Shown: piece after piece, positions 1-10,021 of the stretch | How positions within the stretch are numbered: the first letter of the stretch is position 1 | Layout: each line of letters begins with the position of its first letter | Assembly (NCBI RefSeq): GCF_000003605.2 | Contig: NW_003125807.1 | Location: 1-14,602 of the forward strand | DNA from: Saccoglossus kowalevskii | Taxonomy: Eukaryota > Hemichordata > Enteropneusta > Harrimaniidae | Reading direction: 5' to 3' | Length of the DNA stretch: 14,602 nucleotides | Made by a program: the position numbers and the translations under genes | Notes under the pieces: generated by a model | Told to the model about the DNA's origin: nothing | Database searches by the model: none | The model's input: the letters and a program-made list of their open reading frames with translations, nothing else

Positions 1-33
1 GATGACACAATTTCGGGATTCCGTCACAGGGGC
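1..33. repeat. 33-bp unit with an extra T (ATTTCGGG)
   Basis: The first unit reads CACAATTTCGGG where the norm is CACAATTCGGG, one extra T in the T run around 11-13. It is otherwise a type 1 unit. Its counterpart in the long duplicate, at 8134, has the normal length, so the insertion is private to this copy or is a read error at the window edge. Confidence 0.9.
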
Positions 34-865
34 GATGACACAATTCGAGATTCCGTCACAGGGGCGATGGCACAATTCGGGATTTCGTCACAGGGGCGAT
101 GACACAATTCGGGATTTCGTCACAGGGGCGATGACACAATTCGGGATTCCGTCACAGGGGCGATGACACAATTCGGGATTCCGTCACAGGGGCGATGACA
201 CAATTCGAGATTCCGTCACAGGGGCGATGGCACAATTCGGGATTCCGTCACAGGGGCGATGACACAATTCGAGATTCCGTCACAGGGGCGATGGCACAAT
301 TCGGGATTCCGTCACAGGGGCGATGACACAATTCGGGATTCCGTCACAGGGGCGATGACACAATTCGGGATTTCGTCACAGGGGCGATGGCACAATTCGG
401 GATTCCGTCACAGGGGCGATGACACAATTCGGGATTCCGTCACAGGGGCGATGACACAATTCGGGATTCCGTCACAGGGGCGATGGCACAATTCGGGATT
501 CCGTCACAGGGGCGATGGCACAATTCGGGATTCCGTCACAGGGGCGATGGCACAATTTGGGATTCCGTCACAGGGGCGATGGCACAATTCGGGATTCCGT
601 CACAGGGGCGATGACACAATTCGGGATTCCGTCACAGGGGCGATGACACAATTCGAGATTCCGTCACAGGGGCGATGGCACAATTCGGGATTCCGTCACA
701 GGGGCGATGGCACAATTCGGGATTCCGTCACAGGGGCGATGACACAATTCGGGATTTCGTCACAGGGGCGATGGCACAATTCGGGATTCCGTCACAGGGG
801 CGATGACACAATTCGGGATTTCGTCACAGGGGCAATGGCACAATTCGGGATTCCGTCACAGGGGC
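1..865. repeat. Array block I, units 1-27
   Basis: Unit order is 1+ 3 5 2 1 1 3 4 3 4 1 2 4 1 1 4 4 4* 4 1 3 4 4 2 4 2 9. The starred unit (546) has CACAATTTGGG, a C-to-T change at unit position 13 that removes a CpG. The first 26 units match 8134-8965 unit for unit, including the starred change at 8690, apart from the extra T in the first unit. They diverge at the 27th unit, type 9 here and type 6 at 8966. Confidence 0.9.
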
Positions 866-1473
866 GATGACACAATTCGGGATTTCGTCACAGGGGCGAT
901 GACACAATTCGGGATTCCGTCACAGGGGCGATGACACAATTCGGGATTCCGTCACAGGGGCGATGACACAATTCGAGATTCCGTCACAGGGGCGATGGCA
1001 CAATTCGGGATTTCGTCACAGGGGCGATGACACAATTCGGGATTTCGTCACAGGGGCGATGACACAATTCGGGATTCCGTCACAGGGGCGATGACACAAT
1101 TCGGGATTCCGTCACAGGGGCGATGACACAATTCGAGATTCCGTCACAGGGGCGATGGCACAATTCGGGATTCCGTCACAGGGGCGATGACACAATTCGA
1201 GATTCCGTCACAGGGGCGATGGCACAATTCGGGATTCCGTCACAGGGGCGATGACACAATTCGGGATTCCGTCACAGGGGCGATGACACAATTCGGGATT
1301 TCGTCACAGGGGCGATGGCACAATTCGGGATTCCGTCACAGGGGCGATGACACAATTCGGGATTCCGTCACAGGGGCGATGACACAATTCGGGATTCCGT
1401 CACAGGGGCGATGGCACAATTCGGGATTCCGTCACAGGGGCGATGGCACAATTCGGGATTCCGTCACAGGGGC
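866..1473. repeat. Array block II, second copy of the 3-5-2-1-1-3-4-3 cassette
   Basis: Unit order is 2 1 1 3 5 2 1 1 3 4 3 4 1 2 4 1 1 4 4. All 19 units match 8070-8677 in order, and from the third unit onward the order also matches 1-545. This cassette, recognised by a type 3 unit followed by a type 5 unit, recurs across the window with type 5 at 66, 994, 2178, 4258, 6242, 8198, 10054, 11782, 13158 and 14214. Confidence 0.88.
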
Positions 1474-2081
1474 GATGGCACAATTCAGGATTCCGTCACA
1501 GGGGCGATGGCACAATTCGGGATTCCGTCACAGGGGCGATGGCACAATTCGGGATTCCGTCACAGGGGCGACGGCACAATTCGGGATTCCGTCACAGGGG
1601 CGATGGCACAATTCGGGATTCCGTCACAGGGGCGACGGCACAATTCGGGATTCCGTCACAGGGGCGATGGCACAATTCGGGATTCCGTCACAGGGGCGAT
1701 GGCACAATTCGGGATTCCGTCACAGGGGCGATGGCACAATTCGAGATTCCGTCACAGGGGCGATGGCACAATTCGGGATTCCGTCACAGGGGCGATGGCA
1801 CAATTCGGGATTCCGTCACAGGGGCTACGGCACAATTCGAGATTCCGTCACAGGGGCGATGGCACAATTCGGGATTCCGTCACAGGGGCGATGGCACAAT
1901 TCGGGATTCCGTCACAGGGGCGATGGCACAATTCGGGATTCCGTCACAGGGGCGATGACACAATTCGGGATTCCGTCACAGGGGCGACGGCACAATTCGG
2001 GATTCCGTCACAGGGGCGATGACACAATTCGGGATTTCGTCACAGGGGCAATGGCACAATTCGGGATTCCGTCACAGGGGC
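1474..2081. repeat. Array block III, GATGGC/GACGGC-rich, many private variants
   Basis: Unit order is 4* 4 4 7 4 7 4 4 w 4 4 8* 4 4 4 1 7 2 9. From 1410 to 1953 no unit carries GATGAC, which opens the + frames. Private features are a CAGG change at 1487 (CpG to CpA), the only GATGGC unit with GAG (1730) and a TACGGC unit at 1826 (G to T at the CpG junction). I found no second copy of this block in the window. Confidence 0.87.
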
Positions 2082-2433
2082 GATGACACAATTCGGGATT
2101 TCGTCACAGGGGCGATGACACAATTCGGGATTCCGTCACAGGGGCGATGACACAATTCGAGATTCCGTCACAGGGGCGATGGCACAATTCGGGATTTCGT
2201 CACAGGGGCGATGACACAATTCGGGATTTCGTCACAGGGGCGATGACACAATTCGGGATTCCGTCACAGGGGCGATGACACAATTCGGGATTCCGTCACA
2301 GGGGCGATGACACAATTCGAGATTCCGTCACAGGGGCGATGGCACAATTCGGGATTCCGTCACAGGGGCGATGACACAATTCGAGATTCCGTCACAGGGG
2401 CGATGGCACAATTCGGGATTCCGTCACAGGGGC
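2082..2433. repeat. Array block IV, shortened cassette copy
   Basis: Unit order is 2 1 3 5 2 1 1 3 4 3 4. The entry has one type 1 unit before 3-5 where most copies have two. The same single-unit form recurs at 11686-12005, and the preceding 2-9 (2018-2081) also matches 11622-11685, so 2018-2401 and 11622-12005 are twelve units in the same order. Confidence 0.87.
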
Positions 2434-3329
2434 GACGGCACAATTCGGGATTCCGTCACAGGTGCGATGGCACAATTCGGGATTCCGTCACAGGGGCGAT
2501 GGCACAATTCGGGATTCCGTCACAGGGGCGATGACACAATTCGGGATTTCGTCACAGGGGCAATGGCACAATTCGGGATTCCGTCACAGGGGCGATGACA
2601 CAATTCGGGATTTCGTCACAGGGGCGATGGCACAATTCGGGATTCCGTCACAGGGGCGATGGCACAATTCGGGATTTCGTCACAGGGGCGATGGCACAAT
2701 TCGGGATTCCGTCACAGGGGCGACGGCACAATTCGGGATTCCGTCACAGGTGCGATGGCACAATTCGGGATTCCGTCACAGGGGCGATGGCACAATTCGG
2801 GATTCCGTCACAGGGGCGATGACACAATTCGGGATTTCGTCACAGGGGCGATGGCACAATTCGGGATTCCGTCACAGGGGCGATGACACAATTCGGGATT
2901 TCGTCACAGGGGCGATGGCACAATTCGGGATTCCGTCACAGGGGCGATGACACAATTCGGGATTCCGTCACAGGGGCGATGACACAATTCGGGATTCCGT
3001 CACAGGGGCGATGGCACAATTCGGGATTCCGTCACAGGGGCGACGGCACAATTCGGGATTCCGTCACAGGGGCGATGGCACAATTCGGGATTCCGTCACA
3101 GGGGCGACGGCACAATTCGGGATTCCGTCACAGGGGCGATGACACAATTCGGGATTTCGTCACAGGGGCGATGGCACAATTCGGGATTCCGTCACAGGTG
3201 CGATGGCACAATTCGGGATTCCGTCACAGGGGCGATGGCACAATTCGGGATTCCGTCACAGGGGCGATGGCACAATTCGGGATTCCGTCACAGGGGCGAT
3301 GGCACAATTCGGGATTCCGTCACAGGGGC
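2434..3329. repeat. Array block V, 6-4-4-2-9-2-4-5-4-6 module, copy 1
   Basis: Unit order is 6 4 4 2 9 2 4 5 4 6 4 4 2 4 2 4 1 1 4 7 4 7 2 4t 4 4 4 4. The first 21 units (2434-3105) match 9094-9765 in order. The opening module recurs at 3330 (unit 2 altered), 5154 (type 5 replaced by 4) and 10534. The unit at 3170 is a GATGGC unit ending AGGTGC, a rare combination otherwise seen only within 6306-7397. Confidence 0.88.
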
Positions 3330-4641
3330 GACGGCACAATTCGGGATTCCGTCACAGGTGCGATAGCACAATTCGGGATTCCGTCACAGGGGCGATGGCA
3401 CAATTCGGGATTCCGTCACAGGGGCGATGACACAATTCGGGATTTCGTCACAGGGGCAATGGCACAATTCGGGATTCCGTCACAGGGGCGATGACACAAT
3501 TCGGGATTTCGTCACAGGGGCGATGGCACAATTCGGGATTCCGTCACAGGGGCGATGGCACAATTCGGGATTTCGTCACAGGGGCGATGGCACAATTCGG
3601 GATTCCGTCACAGGGGCGACGGCACAATTCGGGATTCCGTCACAGGTGCGATGGCACAATTCGGGATTCCGTCACAGGGGCGATGGCACAATTCGGGATT
3701 CCGTCACAGGGGCGATGACACAATTCGGGATTTCGTCACAGGGGCGATGGCACAATTCGGGATTCCGTCACAGGGGCGATGACACAATTCGGGATTTCGT
3801 CACAGGGGCGATGGCACAATTCGGGATTCCGTCACAGGGGCGATGACACAATTCGGGATTTCGTCACAGGGGCGATGACACAATTCGGGATTCCGTCACA
3901 GGGGCGATGACACAATTCGGGATTCCGTCACAGGGGCGATGACACAATTCAAGATTCCGTCACAGGGGCGATGGCACAATTCGGGATTCCGTCACAGGGG
4001 CGATGGCACAATTCGGGATTCCGTCACAGGGGCGATGGCACAATTCGGGATTCCGTCACAGGGGCGACGGCACAATTCGGGATTCCGTCACAGGTGCGAT
4101 GGCACAATTCGGGATTCCGTCACAGGGGCGATGACACAATTCGGGATTTCGTCACAGGGGCGATGACACAATTCGGGATTCCGTCACAGGGGCGATGACA
4201 CAATTCGGGATTCCGTCACAGGGGCGATGACACAATTCGAGATTCCGTCACAGGGGCGATGGCACAATTCGGGATTTCGTCACAGGGGCGATGACACAAT
4301 TCGGGATTTCGTCACAGGGGCGATGACACAATTCGGGATTCCGTCACAGGGGCGATGACACAATTCGGGATTCCGTCACAGGGGCGATGACACAATTCGA
4401 GATTCCGTCACAGGGGCGATGGCACAATTCGGGATTCCGTCACAGGGGCGATGACACAATTCGAGATTCCGTCACAGGGGCGATGGCACAATTCGGGATT
4501 CTGTCACAGGGGCGATGACACAATTCGGGATTCCGTCACAGGGGCGATGACACAATTCGGGATTTCGTCACAGGGGCGATGGCACAATTCGGGATTCCGT
4601 CACAGGGGCGATGACACAATTCGAGATTCCGTCACAGGGGC
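3330..4641. repeat. Array block VI, module copy 2 followed by the type 0 cassette
   Basis: Unit order is 6 4* 4 2 9 2 4 5 4 6 4 4 2 4 2 4 2 1 1 0 4 4 4 6 4 2 1 1, then from 4226: 3 5 2 1 1 3 4 3 4* 1 2 4 3. The unit at 3362 has GATAGC, which creates the only TAG stop I see on the + strand (3364-3366). The unit at 4482 has ATTCTGTC (C to T at 4502, CpG to TpG). The stretch 3522-4609 matches 7462-8549 over 34 units. Confidence 0.88.
3554..4225. repeat. 21-unit cassette with the type 0 (TTCAAG) marker, copy 1 of 3
   Basis: Twenty-one units in the order 5 4 6 4 4 2 4 2 4 2 1 1 0 4 4 4 6 4 2 1 1. Type 0, with CAAG at unit positions 13-16, occurs only three times in the window (3938, 7878, 12486), each inside this string. 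It looks like a type 3 unit with a further CpG-to-CpA change at position 14. Shared rare marker plus identical order shows common descent of the three segments. Confidence 0.9.
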
Positions 4642-5249
4642 GATGGCACAATTCGGGATTCCGTCACAGGGGCGATGGCACAATTCGGGATTCCGTCACA
4701 GGGGCGATGGCACAATTCGGGATTCCGTCACAGGGGCGATGGCACAATTCGGGATTCCGTCACAGGGGCGACGGCACAATTCGAGATTCCGTCACAGGGG
4801 CGATGGCACAATTCGGGATTCCGTCACAGGGGCGATGGCACAATTCGGGATTCCGTCACAGGGGCGATGGCACAATTCGGGATTCCGTCACAGGGGCGAT
4901 GGCACAATTCGGGATTCCGTCACAGGGGCGATGGCACAATTCGGGATTCCGTCACAGGGGCGATGGCACAATTCGGGATTCCGTCACAGGGGCGACGGCA
5001 CAATTCGGGATTCCGTCACAGGTGCGATGGCACAATTCGGGATTCCGTCACAGGGGCGATGGCACAATTCGGGATTCCGTCACAGGGGCGATGGCACAAT
5101 TCGGGATTCCGTCACAGGGGCGATGGCACAATTCGGGATTCCGTCACAGGGGCGACGGCACAATTCGGGATTCCGTCACAGGTGCGATGGCACAATTCGG
5201 GATTCCGTCACAGGGGCGATGGCACAATTCAGGATTCCGTCACAGGGGC
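4642..5249. repeat. Array block VII, 19 units without GATGAC
   Basis: Unit order is 4 4 4 4 8 4 4 4 4 4 4 6 4 4 4 4 6 4 4*. The last unit has CAGG at 5231 (CpG to CpA). Because the only common + strand stop lies in GATGAC, this block leaves all three + frames open and underlies long frames at 4451-5254, 4611-5318 and 4675-5670. Type 4 runs carrying a type 8 and then a type 6 unit resemble 6852-7203, with different spacing. Confidence 0.87.
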
Positions 5250-6305
5250 GATGACACAATTCGGGATTTCGTCACAGGGGCAATGGCACAATTCGGGATT
5301 CCGTCACAGGGGCGATGACACAATTCGGGATTTCGTCACAGGGGCGATGGCACAATTCGGGATTCCGTCACAGGGGCGATGGCACAATTCGGGATTCCGT
5401 CACAGGGGCGATGGCACAATTCGGGATTCCGTCACAGGGGCGACGGCACAATTCGGGATTCCGTCACAGGTGCGATGGCACAATTCGGGATTCCGTCACA
5501 GGGGCGATGGCACAATTCGGGATTCCGTCACAGGGGCGATGACACAATTCGGGATTTCGTCACAGGGGCGATGGCACAATTCGGGATTCCGTCACAGGGG
5601 CGATGACACAATTCGGGATTTCGTCACAGGGGCGATGGCACAATTCGGGATTCCGTCACAGGGGCGATGACACAATTCGGGATTTCGTCACAGGGGCGAT
5701 GACACAATTCGGGATTCCGTCACAGGGGCGATGACACAATTCGGGATTCCGTCACAGGGGCGATGACACAATTCGAGATTCCGTCACAGGGGCGATGGCA
5801 CAATTCGGGATTCCGTCACAGGGGCGATGGCACAATTCGGGATTCCGTCACAGGGGCGATGGCACAATTCGGGATTCCGTCACAGGGGCGACGGCACAAT
5901 TCGGGATTCCGTCACAGGTGCGATGGCACAATTCGGGATTCCGTCACAGGGGCGATGGCACAATTCGGGATTCCGTCACAGGGGCGATGACACAATTCGG
6001 GATTTCGTCACAGGGGCGATGGCACAATTCGGGATTCCGTCACAGGGGCGATGACACAATTCGGGATTTCGTCACAGGGGCGATGGCACAATTCGGGATT
6101 CCGTCACAGGGGCGATGACACAATTCGGGATTTCGTCACAGGGGCGATGACACAATTCGGGATTCCGTCACAGGGGCGATGACACAATTCGGGATTCCGT
6201 CACAGGGGCGATGACACAATTCGAGATTCCGTCACAGGGGCGATGGCACAATTCGGGATTTCGTCACAGGGGCGATGACACAATTCGGGATTTCGTCACA
6301 GGGGC
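5250..6305. repeat. Array block VIII, internal near-duplication of about 14 units
   Basis: Unit order is 2 9 2 4 4 4 6 4 4 2 4 2 4 2 1 1 3 4 4 4 6 4 4 2 4 2 4 2 1 1 3 5 2. The string 4 4 4 6 4 4 2 4 2 4 2 1 1 3 occurs twice back to back (5346-5793 and 5794-6241), a direct 448-bp duplication of 14 units with no break between copies. This is the clearest adjacent duplication in the window. Confidence 0.88.
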
Positions 6306-6338
6306 GATGACACAATTCGGGATTCCGTCACAGGGGGC
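6306..6338. repeat. 33-bp unit with a five-G run
   Basis: A type 1 unit ending CAGGGGGC instead of CAGGGGC. A one-base homopolymer gain like this is a common sequencing error as well as a common slippage event. Confidence 0.9.
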
Positions 6339-6530
6339 GACGGCACAATTCGGGATTCCGTCACAGGTGCGATGACACAATTCGGGATTCCGTCACAGGT
6401 GCGATGACACAATTCGGGATTCCGTCACAGGGGCGATGGCACAATTCGGGATTCCGTCACAGGGGCGATGGCACAATTCGGGATTCCGTCACAGGTGCGA
6501 TGACACAATTCGGGATTCCGTCACAGGTGC

Positions 6531-6563
6531 GATGACACAATTCAGGGATTCCGTCACAGGGGC
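6531..6563. repeat. 33-bp unit with an A inserted before GGG
   Basis: The unit reads AATTCAGGGATTCC, an A between positions 13 and 14. It is not a homopolymer change, so a length-calling error explains it less well than it does the unit at 6306. It also separates the C and G of the first CpG. Confidence 0.88.
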
Positions 6564-6595
6564 GATGGCACAATTCGGGATACCGTCACAGGGGC

Positions 6596-7203
6596 GATGG
6601 CACAATTCGGGATTCCGTCACAGGGGCGATGGCACAATTCGGGATTCCGTCACAGGGGCGATGGCACAATTCGGGATTCCGTCACAGGGGCGACGGCACA
6701 ATTCGAGATTCCGTCACAGGGGCGATGGCACAATTCGGGATTCCGTCACAGGGGCGATGGCACAATTCGGGATTCCGTCACAGGGGCGATGGCACAATTC
6801 GGGATTCCGTCACAGGGGCGACGGCACAATTCGAGATTCCGTCACAGGGGCGATGGCACAATTCGGGATTCCGTCACAGGGGCGATGGCACAATTCGGGA
6901 TTCCGTCACAGGGGCGATGGCACAATTCGGGATTCCGTCACAGGGGCGATGGCACAATTCGGGATTCCGTCACAGGGGCGACGGCACAATTCGAGATTCC
7001 GTCACAGGGGCGATGGCACAATTCGGGATTCCGTCACAGGGGCGATGGCACAATTCGGGATTCCGTCACAGGGGCGATGGCACAATTCGGGATTCCGTCA
7101 CAGGGGCGATGGCACAATTCGGGATTCCGTCACAGGGGCGATGGCACAATTCGGGATTCCGTCACAGGGGCGACGGCACAATTCGGGATTCCGTCACAGG
7201 TGC
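6596..7203. repeat. Local ladder of type 8 units spaced 4 and 5 units apart
   Basis: Type 8 units (GACGGC with GAG) at 6692, 6820 and 6980 are separated by 128 and 160 bp of type 4 units, and a type 6 unit follows at 7172. Elsewhere type 8 appears only at 4770 and, in altered form, at 1826. This looks like recent local amplification of a 4-5 unit segment, adding or losing one type 4 unit per round. Confidence 0.82.
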
Positions 7204-7236
7204 GATGGCACAATTCGGGATTCCGTCACAGGGTGC
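7204..7236. repeat. 33-bp unit ending CAGGGTGC
   Basis: A GATGGC unit whose end reads CAGGGTGC. It can be read as the AGGTGC ending with one extra G, or the AGGGGC ending with an inserted T. Confidence 0.88.
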
Positions 7237-7364
7237 GATGGCACAATTCGGGATTCCGTCACAGGGGCGATGGCACAATTCGGGATTCCGTCACAGGGGC
7301 GATGGCACAATTCGGGATTCCGTCACAGGGGCGATGGCACAATTCGGGATTCCGTCACAGGTGC

Positions 7365-7397
7365 GATGGACACAATTCGGGATTCCGTCACAGGGGC
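7365..7397. repeat. 33-bp unit starting GATGGACAC
   Basis: The unit start reads GATGGACAC, as if the GATGGC and GATGAC forms were both included. A consensus built from two alternative alleles or units could give this, as could a true insertion. Confidence 0.88.
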
Positions 7398-8965
7398 GAT
7401 GGCACAATTCGGGATTCCGTCACAGGGGCGATGGCACAATTCGGGATTTCGTCACAGGGGCGATGGCACAATTCGGGATTCCGTCACAGGGGCGATGGCA
7501 CAATTCGGGATTTCGTCACAGGGGCGATGGCACAATTCGGGATTCCGTCACAGGGGCGACGGCACAATTCGGGATTCCGTCACAGGTGCGATGGCACAAT
7601 TCGGGATTCCGTCACAGGGGCGATGGCACAATTCGGGATTCCGTCACAGGGGCGATGACACAATTCGGGATTTCGTCACAGGGGCGATGGCACAATTCGG
7701 GATTCCGTCACAGGGGCGATGACACAATTCGGGATTTCGTCACAGGGGCGATGGCACAATTCGGGATTCCGTCACAGGGGCGATGACACAATTCGGGATT
7801 TCGTCACAGGGGCGATGACACAATTCGGGATTCCGTCACAGGGGCGATGACACAATTCGGGATTCCGTCACAGGGGCGATGACACAATTCAAGATTCCGT
7901 CACAGGGGCGATGGCACAATTCGGGATTCCGTCACAGGGGCGATGGGACAATTCGGGATTCCGTCACAGGGGCGATGGCACAATTCGGGATTCCGTCACA
8001 GGGGCGACGGCACAATTCGGGATTCCGTCACAGGTGCGATGGCACAATTCGGGATTCCGTCACAGGGGCGATGACACAATTCGGGATTTCGTCACAGGGG
8101 CGATGACACAATTCGGGATTCCGTCACAGGGGCGATGACACAATTCGGGATTCCGTCACAGGGGCGATGACACAATTCGAGATTCCGTCACAGGGGCGAT
8201 GGCACAATTCGGGATTTCGTCACAGGGGCGATGACACAATTCGGGATTTCGTCACAGGGGCGATGACACAATTCGGGATTCCGTCACAGGGGCGATGACA
8301 CAATTCGGGATTCCGTCACAGGGGCGATGACACAATTCGAGATTCCGTCACAGGGGCGATGGCACAATTCGGGATTCCGTCACAGGGGCGATGACACAAT
8401 TCGAGATTCCGTCACAGGGGCGATGGCACAATTCGGGATTCCGTCACAGGGGCGATGACACAATTCGGGATTCCGTCACAGGGGCGATGACACAATTCGG
8501 GATTTCGTCACAGGGGCGATGGCACAATTCGGGATTCCGTCACAGGGGCGATGACACAATTCGGGATTCCGTCACAGGGGCGATGACACAATTCGGGATT
8601 CCGTCACAGGGGCGATGGCACAATTCGGGATTCCGTCACAGGGGCGATGGCACAATTCGGGATTCCGTCACAGGGGCGATGGCACAATTTGGGATTCCGT
8701 CACAGGGGCGATGGCACAATTCGGGATTCCGTCACAGGGGCGATGACACAATTCGGGATTCCGTCACAGGGGCGATGACACAATTCGAGATTCCGTCACA
8801 GGGGCGATGGCACAATTCGGGATTCCGTCACAGGGGCGATGGCACAATTCGGGATTCCGTCACAGGGGCGATGACACAATTCGGGATTTCGTCACAGGGG
8901 CGATGGCACAATTCGGGATTCCGTCACAGGGGCGATGACACAATTCGGGATTTCGTCACAGGGGC
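7398..8965. repeat. Array block X, mosaic of two earlier segments
   Basis: Unit order is 4 5 4 5 4 6 4 4 2 4 2 4 2 1 1 0 4 4* 4 6 4 2 1 1, then from 8166: 3 5 2 1 1 3 4 3 4 1 2 4 1 1 4 4 4* 4 1 3 4 4 2 4 2. The stretch 7462-8549 matches 3522-4609, and 8134-8965 matches 1-833; the two overlap in the shared 8134-8549 section. The starred units are GATGGGAC (C to G at 7947, not in the 4007 counterpart) and CACAATTTGGG (8690, shared with 558). Confidence 0.88.
7494..8165. repeat. Type 0 cassette, copy 2 of 3
   Basis: Same 21-unit order as 3554-4225, 123 units downstream of it. It differs from that copy by the C to G change at 7947. The match extends on both sides to 34 units. Confidence 0.9.
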
Positions 8966-10021
8966 GACGGCACAATTCGGGATTCCGTCACAGGTGCGAT
9001 GGCACAATTTGGGATTCCGTCACAGGGGCGATGGCACAATTCGGGATTCCGTCACAGGGGCGATGGCACAATTCGGGATTCCGTCACAGGGGCGACGGCA
9101 CAATTCGGGATTCCGTCACAGGTGCGATGGCACAATTCGGGATTCCGTCACAGGGGCGATGGCACAATTCGGGATTCCGTCACAGGGGCGATGACACAAT
9201 TCGGGATTTCGTCACAGGGGCAATGGCACAATTCGGGATTCCATCACAGGGGCGATGACACAATTCGGGATTTCGTCACAGGGGCGATGGCACAATTCGG
9301 GATTCCGTCACAGGGGCGATGGCACAATTCGGGATTTCGTCACAGGGGCGATGGCACAATTCGGGATTCCGTCACAGGGGCGACGGCACAATTCGGGATT
9401 CCGTCACAGGTGCGATGGCACAATTCGGGATTCCGTCACAGGGGCGATGGCACAATTCGGGATTCCGTCACAGGGGCGATGACACAATTCGGGATTTCGT
9501 CACAGGGGCGATGGCACAATTCGGGATTCCGTCACAGGGGCGATGACACAATTCGGGATTTCGTCACAGGGGCGATGGCACAATTCGGGATTCCGTCACA
9601 GGGGCGATGACACAATTCGGGATTCCGTCACAGGGGCGATGACACAATTCGGGATTCCGTCACAGGGGCGATGGCACAATTCGGGATTCCGTCACAGGGG
9701 CGACGGCACAATTCGGGATTCCGTCACAGGGGCGATGGCACAATTCGGGATTCCGTCACAGGGGCGATGGCACAATTCGGGATTCCGTCACAGGGGCGAT
9801 GACACAATTCGGGATTTCGTCACAGGGGCGATGGCACAATTCGGGATTCCGTCACAGGGGCGATGACACAATTCGGGATTTCGTCACAGGGGCGATGGCA
9901 CAATTCGGGATTCCGTCACAGGGGCGATGACACAATTCGGGATTTCGTCACAGGGGCGATGACACAATTCGGGATTCCGTCACAGGGGCGATGACACAAT
10001 TCGGGATTCCGTCACAGGGGC
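8966..10021. repeat. Array block XI, module copy with type 7 unit
   Basis: Unit order is 6 4* 4 4 6 4 4 2 9* 2 4 5 4 6 4 4 2 4 2 4 1 1 4 7 4 4 2 4 2 4 2 1 1. The first starred unit has CACAATTTGGG at 8998 (C to T at 9010), shared with 13478. The second has TTCCATCAC (G to A at 9243, CpG to CpA), private to this copy. The stretch 8742-9093 (eleven units) corresponds to 13222-13573, and 9094-9765 to 2434-3105. Confidence 0.88.

Larger units (their letters stand above)
6306..7397. repeat. Array block IX, disordered segment with four 33-bp units
   Basis: Unit order is 1+ 6 1t 1 4 4t 1t 1+ 4* 4 4 4 8 4 4 4 8 4 4 4 4 8 4 4 4 4 4 6 4t+ 4 4 4 4t 4+. Four of the window's five length variants are here. 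The AGGTGC ending, elsewhere almost confined to GACGGC units, here sits on GATGAC (6371, 6499) and GATGGC units (6467, 7204, 7333). The unit at 6564 has GGGATACC (T to A at 6582). Each extra base shifts the + reading frame. The flanking blocks on both sides return to ordinary strings. Real recombination and assembly error both remain possible. Confidence 0.9.

Noticed and set aside
6436-7722. A 428-codon open frame encoding a 32-residue repeat protein, and many shorter frames of the same kind in all + frames.
   Set aside because: All three frames encode the same peptide because 32 is 2 modulo 3. The ATGs occur in nearly every unit, there is no start context, leader, domain or non-repeat end, and the variants fall in every codon position without preference. 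They are best seen as by-products of the array.
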